DNA from: Vibrio nigripulchritudo ATCC 27043
Lineage (GTDB): Bacteria > Pseudomonadota > Gammaproteobacteria > Enterobacterales > Vibrionaceae
Assembly (NCBI RefSeq): GCF_000222685.1
Contig: NZ_AFWJ01000101.1
Span: 1 to 64,000 of the forward strand
Length of the DNA stretch: 64,000 bases
Direction: 5' to 3'
Numbering within the stretch: position 1 is the stretch's first letter; every line of letters begins with the position of its first letter. This document shows, in pieces, positions 21,616-29,556 of this stretch. The translations under genes were made by a program, and so were the position numbers. A model generated the notes under the pieces. It worked only from the letters and a program-made list of their open reading frames with translations. It did not search any database and was not told the origin of the DNA.

Positions 21616-21756
21616 ATGGACTTTTGGCTAGATCTCCTATTTGGTAATGCTGTAGGGCTGTCTTCAATGATAGTAATATTCGGCGCAATTGGTCTGATGC
21701 TGTTTTTCGGCACCTTCTTCGTCTACAAAGTATTGAATGACAAATCTCCTCACTAG
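21616..21756 (+). CDS. DUF3149 family single-span micro-protein
   Basis: 46 aa, start MDFWLDLLFGNAVGL, one transmembrane helix (about 16-38) and a short charged tail. A strong GGAGGA ribosome-binding site lies 7 bp before the ATG. The N-terminal W-L-D-L-L-F-G-N pattern matches DUF3149, a short membrane family of unknown function common in vibrios. A perfect terminator hairpin follows, so it is a monocistronic gene. The preceding FNR-like site suggests expression at low oxygen. Confidence 0.85.
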   Translation: MDFWLDLLFGNAVGLSSMIVIFGAIGLMLFFGTFFVYKVLNDKSPH

Positions 21757-21782
21757 ATCGCTTAGCAATTAACTAAATTGCA

Positions 21783-21818
21783 CCGAAGAAAGTTCCATGC
21801 TTTCTTCGGTTTTTCTTT
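21783..21818 (+). terminator. Terminator after the DUF3149 gene
   Basis: Ten-bp stem CCGAAGAAAG/CTTTCTTCGG with T5 after it. Confidence 0.88.
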
Positions 21819-21895
21819 TCTCTAAACACTGCATAAAAACGAATCTTGAGGTTATAATCCGGCTATGTAGTTCATGATGCATTCGAGATGACCCC

Positions 21896-22477
21896 ATGTC
21901 TCAAGATGACGATTTAGATCTCTTCCAGCAAATGATGAGTGATGTCACACCAATCAAACATGACACCGCAATCCATGAGAAGAAACACCAGGTAACAGAC
22001 GCCCAACTTGCTAAACGCGAAGCGGCGATGTCTCTGTCGGAAGATGACCCAGAATATCTTTCAATAGACCATGCTCCTATGCTTAAACCCGATGACCTGG
22101 TTGAATACCAGAAACCGGGTGTTCAGGATGGCGTTTACCGCAAATTGAGATTAGGCAAGTACCCGATTCAGGCAAGACTAGACTTACACAAAAAGTCGCT
22201 AAAAGAAGCGCGTGATGAAGTGGTTAAGTTTTTAAGGCAGTGCCAGAGAATGGATATCCGCACTGTCGTGATTGTTCATGGGAAAGGAGAGCGCTCTAAT
22301 CCTCCTGCATTGATGAAAAGTTACGTGGTGAACTGGCTTTCTCAAATCAAAGAGGTGATGTGCTTTCATAGTGCTCAGCGTTTTCATGGTGGCACGGGTG
22401 CCCTCTATGTGATGCTGAAGAAAAGTGCAGAAAAGAAGCTGGAAAATCGCGAACGCCATCAAAAGCGCATGAGCTAA
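21896..22477 (+). CDS. smrA: DNA endonuclease SmrA (Smr domain)
   Basis: 193 aa. The N-terminal about 80 residues are polar and variable. The Smr domain follows (about 95-180), with the LDLHKKSLKEARDEVVKFLRQC helix and the motifs VIVHGKGER and HGGTGALYV. The LDLH and HGKG histidines are the proposed nicking-endonuclease residues of MutS2-type Smr domains. Its length and context match E. coli SmrA (YdaL) rather than SmrB. It has its own probable -10 (TATAAT at 21853-21858). Confidence 0.9.
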   Translation: MSQDDDLDLFQQMMSDVTPIKHDTAIHEKKHQVTDAQLAKREAAMSLSEDDPEYLSIDHAPMLKPDDLVEYQKPGVQDGVYRKLRLGKYPIQARLDLHKKSLKEARDEVVKFLRQCQRMDIRTVVIVHGKGERSNPPALMKSYVVNWLSQIKEVMCFHSAQRFHGGTGALYVMLKKSAEKKLENRERHQKRMS

Positions 22478-22546
22478 AACCATTGAGTATTTCTTCACAC
22501 CGACTGTCATCCGTTGTGAAACGTTAACAAAGAGAAAAAACAGACT

Positions 22547-23554
22547 ATGTCGCAGACACCTGAAGCTAAAAGGCTGAATAAATTTATTAGTGAAACCGGG
22601 TATTGTTCCCGACGTGAAGCGGACAAACTGATCGAACAGGGAAGAGTGACCATCAACGGCAGTTTGCCTGAGATGGGGGTAAAAGTTCTGCCTACCGATG
22701 ACGTATTGATCGACGGTAATCCCCTGCGCCAGAAAGAGAAATCGATCTATATCGCTTTGAATAAACCAACGGGGATCACCTGTACAACGGAGCGCCACAT
22801 TGAAGGCAATATTGTGGATTTTGTTGGGCACCGGAAGCGTATTTTCCCTATTGGTCGCCTGGATAAACCGTCTGACGGGCTTATATTTCTGACAAACGAT
22901 GGCGACATCGTAAATAAAATTCTGCGTGCGGGTAACTCTCATGAAAAAGAGTACGTGGTACGAGTCGACAAACCCATCACCCAAGAGTTTTTGGACAAGA
23001 TGGCAAGCGGTGTTGAAATTCTCGATACGGTGACTTTGCCATGTAAAATTACCAAAGAAACCAAGTTTTCTTTCCGTATTGTTTTGACTCAAGGTCTGAA
23101 CCGACAAATCCGCCGTATGTGTGAAGCTTTGGGTTATGAGGTATTTAAACTCAGACGCGTTCGCATCATGAATATTTCGCTCGACGGCATTCCTAACGGA
23201 AAGTGGCGTTACCTGACGGACGATGAGGTAGCGGATATTCATCGTTTGTGTGAAGGTTCGGTAGGCACAGAAGAGGCTTCCCGAACAGACGGTAAAGGTC
23301 AAAAGATCGATAAAGCAACGGACGCTAAGCTATTCGACCACCGTCAGAAAGAAAAATTCGAACCTAAGAAGTTTAAGACGTTTAAAGGAAAAGGCACTGA
23401 CTTCAAACGTCGACCATCAAAAGGGAATGGTGAAGGTTCCGCTCAAAACAAGCACGAACGTACAGGTAAACCTAAAAACCGAACAGAGAACAATTCGGGT
23501 GGAAAGAGCAGACCCTTTAAAGTACGAAAGCCAACAGGAAAAACTCTGGGTTAG
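22547..23554 (+). CDS. rluF: 23S rRNA pseudouridine(2604) synthase
   Basis: 335 aa. An N-terminal S4 RNA-binding domain ([30 protein letters not shown]) is followed by the RsuA/RluB-type catalytic domain with the active-site Asp in [20 protein letters not shown] and the [14 protein letters not shown] motif. Sequence similarity is closest to RluF. The last about 95 residues are a low-complexity Lys/Arg/Gly-rich tail, longer than the E. coli tail and probably RNA-binding. A long antisense frame opposite it is a coding shadow. Confidence 0.92.
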   Translation: MSQTPEAKRLNKFISETGYCSRREADKLIEQGRVTINGSLPEMGVKVLPTDDVLIDGNPLRQKEKSIYIALNKPTGITCTTERHIEGNIVDFVGHRKRIFPIGRLDKPSDGLIFLTNDGDIVNKILRAGNSHEKEYVVRVDKPITQEFLDKMASGVEILDTVTLPCKITKETKFSFRIVLTQGLNRQIRRMCEALGYEVFKLRRVRIMNISLDGIPNGKWRYLTDDEVADIHRLCEGSVGTEEASRTDGKGQKIDKATDAKLFDHRQKEKFEPKKFKTFKGKGTDFKRRPSKGNGEGSAQNKHERTGKPKNRTENNSGGKSRPFKVRKPTGKTLG

Positions 23555-23578
23555 ATGAAGTCTGAATTAGTATAGATG

Positions 23579-23605
23579 AAGGAAGGCGCAAGCCTTCCTT
23601 TTTAA
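23579..23605. terminator. Terminator between rluF and the TraB gene
   Basis: Stem AAGGAAGGC/GCCTTCCTT with T5. It overlaps the stop codon of the convergent gene. Confidence 0.82.
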
Positions 23606-24474
23606 CATCTTACGGGAGTGGAAGTAGAAAGCTGTGATACTTTCCAGCCGCTTTGACTCAGTAAATCCAGTACATTCTCTTTGCCTAAAAGGTGAAGAGT
23701 ACCTACCACAACGGTGTACTGCCCTTCTTTTGATAGCAACTTGCCACTGTTAATTTGTGTTACCCAGTCGCGGTTACGATCGTAAAGCAAAATATCCAGA
23801 ATACTCTCGTCATATTCGCCATCCTGAAGAAGCTGCATCAGTCTGTTTTTGTCACCCGTTTTCCAGGCATCAATCTGGCAATGAAATTCGTCATTAGACG
23901 TGTCCCAATGCAGTAGAGTTTCCTTCAATAAATGTTCGCCGTTATTTGGCAGTGTATTAAGAAAGCCCAATTGCTGGCTTGCGGTTTCAAGTGGCAGTAT
24001 TGGCTTTTCTTGCTTTATTGCTTCGTTGGTTAACACATAATCTACCCCGTCAGCCGGGTTGTAACCAAGACGCTGAAAATTTGCCATTTGTAGTGAAAGT
24101 GCAGACAACCAAGGAGGAGAACTCAGGATTTGAGCGTCTGGAAGCCCTAAACTTGAAGCTATCTCGGCTACCTTTTCTGATTGTTTGGCATCCAGAACAT
24201 CGGATGTTTTTAATTTTGAAACTGGGAAGCTGGAGCCACTCGGTGGCTTATTGAGGTCGATTTCAACTATCAAACCTTCGCTCTGTTTCAAAAACTCTGA
24301 AACAGATTTAGGCAGTGGGTACATACTCTTATCACCCACGTGAATTGAGCCAATAACAAGCAGTTCATACCCATCTTTTTGAACCTTCCAGAATAGAGGC
24401 TCCTGAGCTTTGAGAGTCAGCGGGAAGAATAGAAATAATGCGATGGCGAGTCGTTTAGCCAATGAAAGAGACAT
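23602..24474 (-). CDS. TraB/GumN family protein
   Basis: 290 aa with the start at 24474, which follows an AGGAGAG ribosome-binding site and gives a signal peptide (MSLSLAKRLAIALFLFFPLTLKAQ). An upstream ATG at 24567 would mask it. Two GxxH motifs, GSIHVG near residue 45 and GTLHLLG near 265, plus a conserved Glu are the presumed metal-binding set of the TraB/Tiki protease-like fold. In gammaproteobacteria the function is unknown. It is probably a periplasmic metallohydrolase. Confidence 0.85.
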   Translation of the reverse strand: MSLSLAKRLAIALFLFFPLTLKAQEPLFWKVQKDGYELLVIGSIHVGDKSMYPLPKSVSEFLKQSEGLIVEIDLNKPPSGSSFPVSKLKTSDVLDAKQSEKVAEIASSLGLPDAQILSSPPWLSALSLQMANFQRLGYNPADGVDYVLTNEAIKQEKPILPLETASQQLGFLNTLPNNGEHLLKETLLHWDTSNDEFHCQIDAWKTGDKNRLMQLLQDGEYDESILDILLYDRNRDWVTQINSGKLLSKEGQYTVVVGTLHLLGKENVLDLLSQSGWKVSQLSTSTPVRC

Positions 24475-24613
24475 GGAGCTCTCCTGATCGTCTGTAATTG
24501 TTATTCTGCGTTTCTTATTAACATCTTTCCAGAAAGCGAAACGCTCTGTTGAAACATCATATTCCAACAGAGCGAGAGTTTACAGACTACGAAATCACTA
24601 AATTAGCAATCGC

Positions 24614-25183
24614 TTAGAATTTGTAGCCGATACCTGCGTAAAACGTTGTGGATTCAGCAATAACCTTCTTCGCACCAGCTTTAACCGTAAACTGTTCCAT
24701 GATGTCGTAACCAATTTCAGCACCGTAAGTGAGTCCGAAACCGTCAGAGAATGGCTTTTGAGATACTTTGATGGTTTGACCCATGATCTTAGCTGAAGCT
24801 TCTACTTTTCCATCAACCATTACGTATGCACCACCTACTGGTGTTGCCAGGTATAGGTTTCCTAGGTACAGCTTAGGCTTTAGGTTGAAGTTCACAGAAG
24901 ACACATTGATGTCAGACTTTGCGCTGATGCTACCCATGTTTGCTGAATATTCCACGCCGCTTTGCTTAAGGTATTCAACCTCTGCACCCAGTGCGAAATA
25001 CTCACTTGTACGAGCTTCATATCCGCCTTGAACAGCAAAGCCCATACCTTTGTTCTTTGCTTTGAAATTGGTAATTGCATCGTAGTTACTTTTCGCGATA
25101 TCAGCACCTACATAGAAATTACCTTCTGCCATAGCTGATGCGGAACTTACTGATATTAATACAGTTAGTGCAATTTTTTTCAT
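24614..25183 (-). CDS. Small outer-membrane beta-barrel protein
   Basis: 189 aa. The cleavable signal peptide ends at SAMA-EGNF. The remainder alternates hydrophobic and polar residues, with aromatic girdle residues and a terminal KAGAKKVIAESTTFYAGIGYKF strand ending in Phe. This is diagnostic of an eight-strand OmpX/OmpW-like barrel of the OMP_b-brl class. It is monocistronic and its function cannot be named. Confidence 0.82.
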   Translation of the reverse strand: MKKIALTVLISVSSASAMAEGNFYVGADIAKSNYDAITNFKAKNKGMGFAVQGGYEARTSEYFALGAEVEYLKQSGVEYSANMGSISAKSDINVSSVNFNLKPKLYLGNLYLATPVGGAYVMVDGKVEASAKIMGQTIKVSQKPFSDGFGLTYGAEIGYDIMEQFTVKAGAKKVIAESTTFYAGIGYKF

Positions 25184-25357
25184 CTTAATCCTCGTTGAAA
25201 GATGGGTTTCTAAATCGCGAGAGAGCTTAAGTTAAGTGCGTAAATGGAGCTATTTAACTCGTTAAACGAACAGTGTTTTTTATTCAGCAAAAAGAATGTA
25301 TTGCCTTTAACAGGAAGCTTAAAATTTCGTCCGTAATTTCTGACGGCGAATAAATAT

Positions 25358-27923
25358 ATGTTGAGTAAATTTGCAGGATTGGTTGGGAAATGGATGTTCT
25401 GCGTGCTGGTGGTGTTTGGGGTATCTGCCTGTGGCGGTGGATCGGCAGATAATTCAGTCACTCCAGTATCAAAACGTATTGTTAAACTGGAGGTTCAGAT
25501 AGGAAATGGGACGAATTCGAGCCATCAGACTTCTTTATTACTGAATGAATCTTCTGACATTAGCGTGGTTGCTCACTTTAATGATCAATCCAGGCAAATG
25601 GTCACATCAGAAGTGACCTGGGTAGTGTCCGACCCATTGGTGATGGATATTGTGTTTGGCACAAAGATGGCGCTAAAAGCCAAGTCTCTTGGGAGAGCAA
25701 CTGTCAATGCTTGGTATAAAGGGCTGAAAAGTGATTCGATAACAGTCGAAGTCAAAGCGCCTCAGATTACCCATATCCAGCTATCAAAAGTATCTTCTCG
25801 CTCGGGGATAGGAGCAGAAATATCTTTCCCGCTGGGGACTCAAGAAAGATTTTCAGTGGTCAGCGTTTACGAGGATGGGAAGGTCGAAGACATCACCTCC
25901 AAGGTTAAGTGGCATTCCACCGTTCTGGATGTCGTCGAGTTCTATCCCAATGGTTCAGTTAAATCCAAGAAAATAGGGAAAACACAAATATCGGCGGCGT
26001 ATTCTGGTTTCGACAGTAATTCTATTGAGATCGAAGTGACTGCGGCTACTCTGTCGAGATTAGAGTTGATTCCATTCAACCAAGGCGTACCGCTAGGAAC
26101 ATCCCGTTCGCTAAGTGTTGAGGGAGTCTTTAGCGATTTAACGAAGAAAGATTTGACCAATAGTGTTCGCTGGCATTCTGATAACACGGCAATTGCCAGT
26201 GTTTCTCAAGGAATTGTTAAGGCAAATAAGCAAGGAAAAGCAAAGATTACGGCTTCGATGCAGGGTAAGGAAGTATCCACAGAGGTTACGGTGACCTCGG
26301 CTGTTCTGCAGTCTATTTCTGTCACGCCAAACCAAAGTCAGATACCTGCGGGACTAAAGCTCAATTTTAAAGCGTTAGGTCATTACTCCGATGGTCAGAG
26401 TATCGATGTCACTAATAAGGTGGTCTGGCAAACCGACAATCCGTCTATAGCATCATTTAAAGGCACATCGCTTTCTGCAATTAAACCCGGCTCTGTCAAG
26501 GTGACCGCAGCAATGAGCCTTATCAGTAGTGAGTCAGTTAACGTTGAAGTGAAACCGGCATCACTTCAGAAACTGCTGATAAGTGCCAAGAACAACTCAG
26601 TTCCCAAGGGGAACCGGTTACAGTTAAAAGCAGAAGCTTTGTACAGCGACAACTCTAAGGTTGATGTTACAGATCAAACAAGTTGGAGCTTAGGCAGTAC
26701 CGATTTCGCGACCATATCTCATTTGGGGTTGCTTACCGCTCTCAAAGAAGGGCGTGTAAGCATCAACGCATTGTTCCAATCGCTTTCGGTCAAATATGCC
26801 GTGGACGTCACTTCTGCAGTATTAGAGCGTATTGAGATTAAACAGAAAAACACCGAATTATATCGTTCGATTAGTCAGACCGTTCATCTTAATGCTATCG
26901 GGTATTACAGCGATGGTAGCTCTGCTGATGTAACCCAATCGACAAACTGGAGTACGCCGTCATCCAATATTATGGTTACGGTGAGTGGTACTGTGTGGCC
27001 AGTATCCGCTGGTAATGCACAAGTAACGGCGAGCATTGGACATATTAATAGTTTACCAGCTGACATAAAGGTGAACGATGCGGATGTTCGTCAAATTCAA
27101 GTGACACCAAGTGACCTTTCTGTAGTTCAGGGTGATTGGAGAAGGCTAGTTGCAGAGGTGACTTTAGAAGATGGAAAAAAAGTAGACGTATCAACATCTG
27201 CAAACTTTTTTTGCTAACAATGTTTGGAAAATCGCTGATTCTGATGTTGCCTCTCTGGTGTATGTGATTTTTTCTGCTAAAAACGTCGGCTCTACGACCA
27301 TTCATGGGGAATTTAAATCGAAGGTCAGCAGAAATATCATTTCAAGTAACCCTATCAATGTAAATGTAAAGCCGATGCTGATTTGTGGGGGGAAGGTGAA
27401 CGACACTCACGTCGGCAATGCAGCGACAGCCTGCCTGAAGGTGGTGGAATTTAATGGTAAGCAATTTACAGGAACACCCAGTAAGGCTCTGATGGATTAT
27501 ATGGGTGGATACAGTCTAGGTGCTGATGCGGCAGAGCCGTTTGGGAGACATTATCACTCCGTATATTCTGAAAGTGGTCGATGGGGACCTAAGGGCGATT
27601 TCGTCAAATTTAGGAATAACCCATCTCTGACTGGCGTAGGTGAAGCTTGGAGTTTTTGCAGTAAACTGGGTCATATGAATTTTAATGGTCGTCGTTACTG
27701 GAGGCTGGCTACGTTAAGCGAGTTATCGGAGTTGAGAAAGGATGGCGATATGCATAAACGCTTTGGCTGGCCAACATCCTCCTATTACTGGACGGGATCA
27801 AAATATACTGGGGATGAACCCGGTGAACGTCATCACGCGTTGGAGCTTATGTTGAATGCTCTTCATGATTTCCCCTTGAATACTGATGGCAACTACATCA
27901 GCTGCGTCTCTTCCTCTCAGTAA
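25358..27923 (+). pseudogene. Frameshifted Ig-like (Big_2) surface lipoprotein
   Basis: Frame 1 (25358-27217) has a lipoprotein signal with lipobox VSAC followed by GGGS. About seven Ig-like repeats of about 90 aa follow, each starting with a pattern such as LxSIxVTPxxSQIPAG and containing DVT..VxW...N. Frame 1 ends inside a T7 run (27206-27212). Dropping one T joins it exactly to the frame ending at 27923, giving 854 codons. The C-terminal part has WRLATLSELSEL and YYWTGSKYTGDEPGE, like the DUF1566/DUF823 domains capping vibrio and enteric adhesins. It may be a broken gene, a phase variant or a sequencing error. A terminator follows. Confidence 0.85.
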
Positions 27924-27933
27924 ACTCGTATAC

Positions 27934-27962
27934 AAAAGAGCGGTATTAACCGCTCTTTTATG
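27934..27962 (+). terminator. Terminator after the Ig-like gene
   Basis: Stem AAAAGAGCGGT/ACCGCTCTTTT with a TATTA-type loop. Beyond it, 27963-28376 is A+T-rich noncoding sequence with one weak CRP-like site (CGTGA-N6-TCGCT at 28006-28021) and no other feature I can support. Confidence 0.85.
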
Positions 27963-28376
27963 TTCAATTGGTTACATTACCTCTCGAAAAAACAAGTCGA
28001 TATAACGTGATCAAGATCGCTATGTCTACCTAAAAATTCCTGATTATGTTGAAGTATTGGTCTTCGTTATGTGATCAGTCTCTTGATTGGTCGATGGAAT
28101 GGTCGGATAAGTGTGAGCTCATGCAGAATGCTTGGTAAAAATAGGTTTGATATATTTTTACTTTTACCTAATAACATATTGAATGTATGGGTTTTTTAGG
28201 TTTTTACAACCTTTGATTTTGAAGATGATCACTGTTTAAATGGTTTTGTTTTGCAGCCCGAAAAATATCTGCAATTATTTGAGTCAAGCCAGGGAGGCAG
28301 ACAAAAGAATTCAACTGGATTGCGTATTCTTCGACCAAAACGGATTCAGTGCAGATTAACAAGATAGGTAATTAAA

Positions 28377-29024
28377 ATGAAAAAAGTATTTGCTCTTACA
28401 GCTCTAGCAGCGGTTATGTCTACCAGTGCTTTCGCAGGTTCTTCTTATGTAACAGGTAACGCTCAGTTCCACAGCGACGATATCCACGGCTCTAAAGCGA
28501 CGTCTACTCTGGAAGCGGGTCACACATTCGATTCTGGTACCACACTTCTTGTTGAGTACGATGGCATTCCTGTTGGCAAACTAACGGGCGATGCGGCACC
28601 AACGCCTTACATTACTCTGGGTGCAGAACAGATGTTCAACATCAACGAAAACCTATGGGTTGCCGCTGGTTACCACCACCTTGTTAACAACGGTGAGACT
28701 GTTCAATACCGTCCTCTAGTGAAAATCGGTTACAACTTCGATAACGGCCTGTCTTTGAGCAACCGTACTCGTTACCACTCAGTAAAAGATGGCGACAACC
28801 AAACTCGCTTCGACAACCGCATTGGTTACACGTTGAATGAAGATGTTGCTCTGTCTTACAACAACGTTTACGTAGTGAACTCTGCAGAAGGTGCAGACAA
28901 CTCAATGGATCACGAGCTTCGTGCTACCTGGACTCGTAAAGGTGTTCAGCCATACTTTGAGTACCGCAATCAGGCAGACAACAAGAACAACGCATTCGTA
29001 TTTGGTGCTTCTTACGGTTTCTAA
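28377..29024 (+). CDS. KdgM-type porin
   Basis: 215 aa. The signal peptide is cleaved after AFA (MKKVFALTALAAVMSTSAFA-GSS). The mature part is about 195 residues of amphipathic beta-strand ending in AFVFGASYGF, the C-terminal aromatic signature of an outer-membrane barrel. Blocks such as RPLVKIGYNFDNGLSLSNRTRY and the length match the oligogalacturonate-specific porin KdgM family (12-strand monomer). No pectin-degradation genes lie nearby, so the substrate may be another acidic oligosaccharide. Confidence 0.85.
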   Translation: MKKVFALTALAAVMSTSAFAGSSYVTGNAQFHSDDIHGSKATSTLEAGHTFDSGTTLLVEYDGIPVGKLTGDAAPTPYITLGAEQMFNINENLWVAAGYHHLVNNGETVQYRPLVKIGYNFDNGLSLSNRTRYHSVKDGDNQTRFDNRIGYTLNEDVALSYNNVYVVNSAEGADNSMDHELRATWTRKGVQPYFEYRNQADNKNNAFVFGASYGF

Positions 29025-29052
29025 GTCCGCCGTCAGAGTTCTAAGTCCAATC

Positions 29053-29084
29053 AAAAGAGCCAGCATCATGCTGGCTCTTTTTCT
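29053..29084 (+). terminator. Terminator after the KdgM-type porin gene
   Basis: Stem AAAAGAGCCAGCAT/ATGCTGGCTCTTTTT. Confidence 0.88.
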
Positions 29085-29106
29085 ATGTGCGTTTTAAGTA
29101 GCGTTG

Positions 29107-29550
29107 TTACTTCTCGTTGTGTGTTGCGTAAACAAAGGTATGACCTTTTTTATTAAACGCGTACACATCGTATTGGTCTTTCTTGTCGCCATATTCCATG
29201 CCTGGAGAGCCTAGTGGCATTCCCGGTACAGCCAGACCTACCGCCTGCTTGGGTGGGTTATCTAGGAAGGCTTTGATATCTGACGCAGGGATATGCCCCT
29301 CAAAGACATACCCTTCAATTTCTGCCGTGTGGCAGGAGGCAAGTTCTGGTGAAACTCCAAGTTTCTGCTTGATAGGATTGAGGTTTTTGTGGTCTTTGAC
29401 TTCCACGTCAAACCCCGCTTCTTCCATATGCTTCACCCACTCACTGCAACAGCCGCAGTAGGGAGACTTATGAGTCACAACCTGCGCCGCCATGGCAGTC
29501 GCAGACCCTAACATTCCCAGTGTAAAAACAACGTGTGAGATTTTCATCAT
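29107..29550 (-). CDS. DUF411 periplasmic metal-binding protein
   Basis: 147 aa with a signal peptide (MMKISHVVFTLGMLGSATAMA). The mature N-terminus has SPYCGCCSEWVKHME, a CxCC-type cluster. Later ASCHTAEIEGYVFEGHIPA and VPGMPLGSPGME supply further His, Cys and Met, all typical of DUF411. It starts 6 bp after copA on the same strand, so it is probably in the CueR-controlled copper operon. Periplasmic copper binding is inferred from the motif and context. Confidence 0.88.
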   Translation of the reverse strand: MMKISHVVFTLGMLGSATAMAAQVVTHKSPYCGCCSEWVKHMEEAGFDVEVKDHKNLNPIKQKLGVSPELASCHTAEIEGYVFEGHIPASDIKAFLDNPPKQAVGLAVPGMPLGSPGMEYGDKKDQYDVYAFNKKGHTFVYATHNEK

Positions 29551-29556
29551 TCACCT

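Noticed and set aside
22232-23302. 356-codon minus-strand open frame opposite smrA and rluF
   Set aside because: The opposite strand carries two complete conserved genes with catalytic motifs; the antisense frame has no recognisable domain or ribosome-binding site.
27200-27225. Programmed +1 frameshift in the Ig-like gene
   Set aside because: The T7 run lacks a slow codon or upstream Shine-Dalgarno-like stimulator of the prfB type; slippage mutation or sequencing error is simpler.
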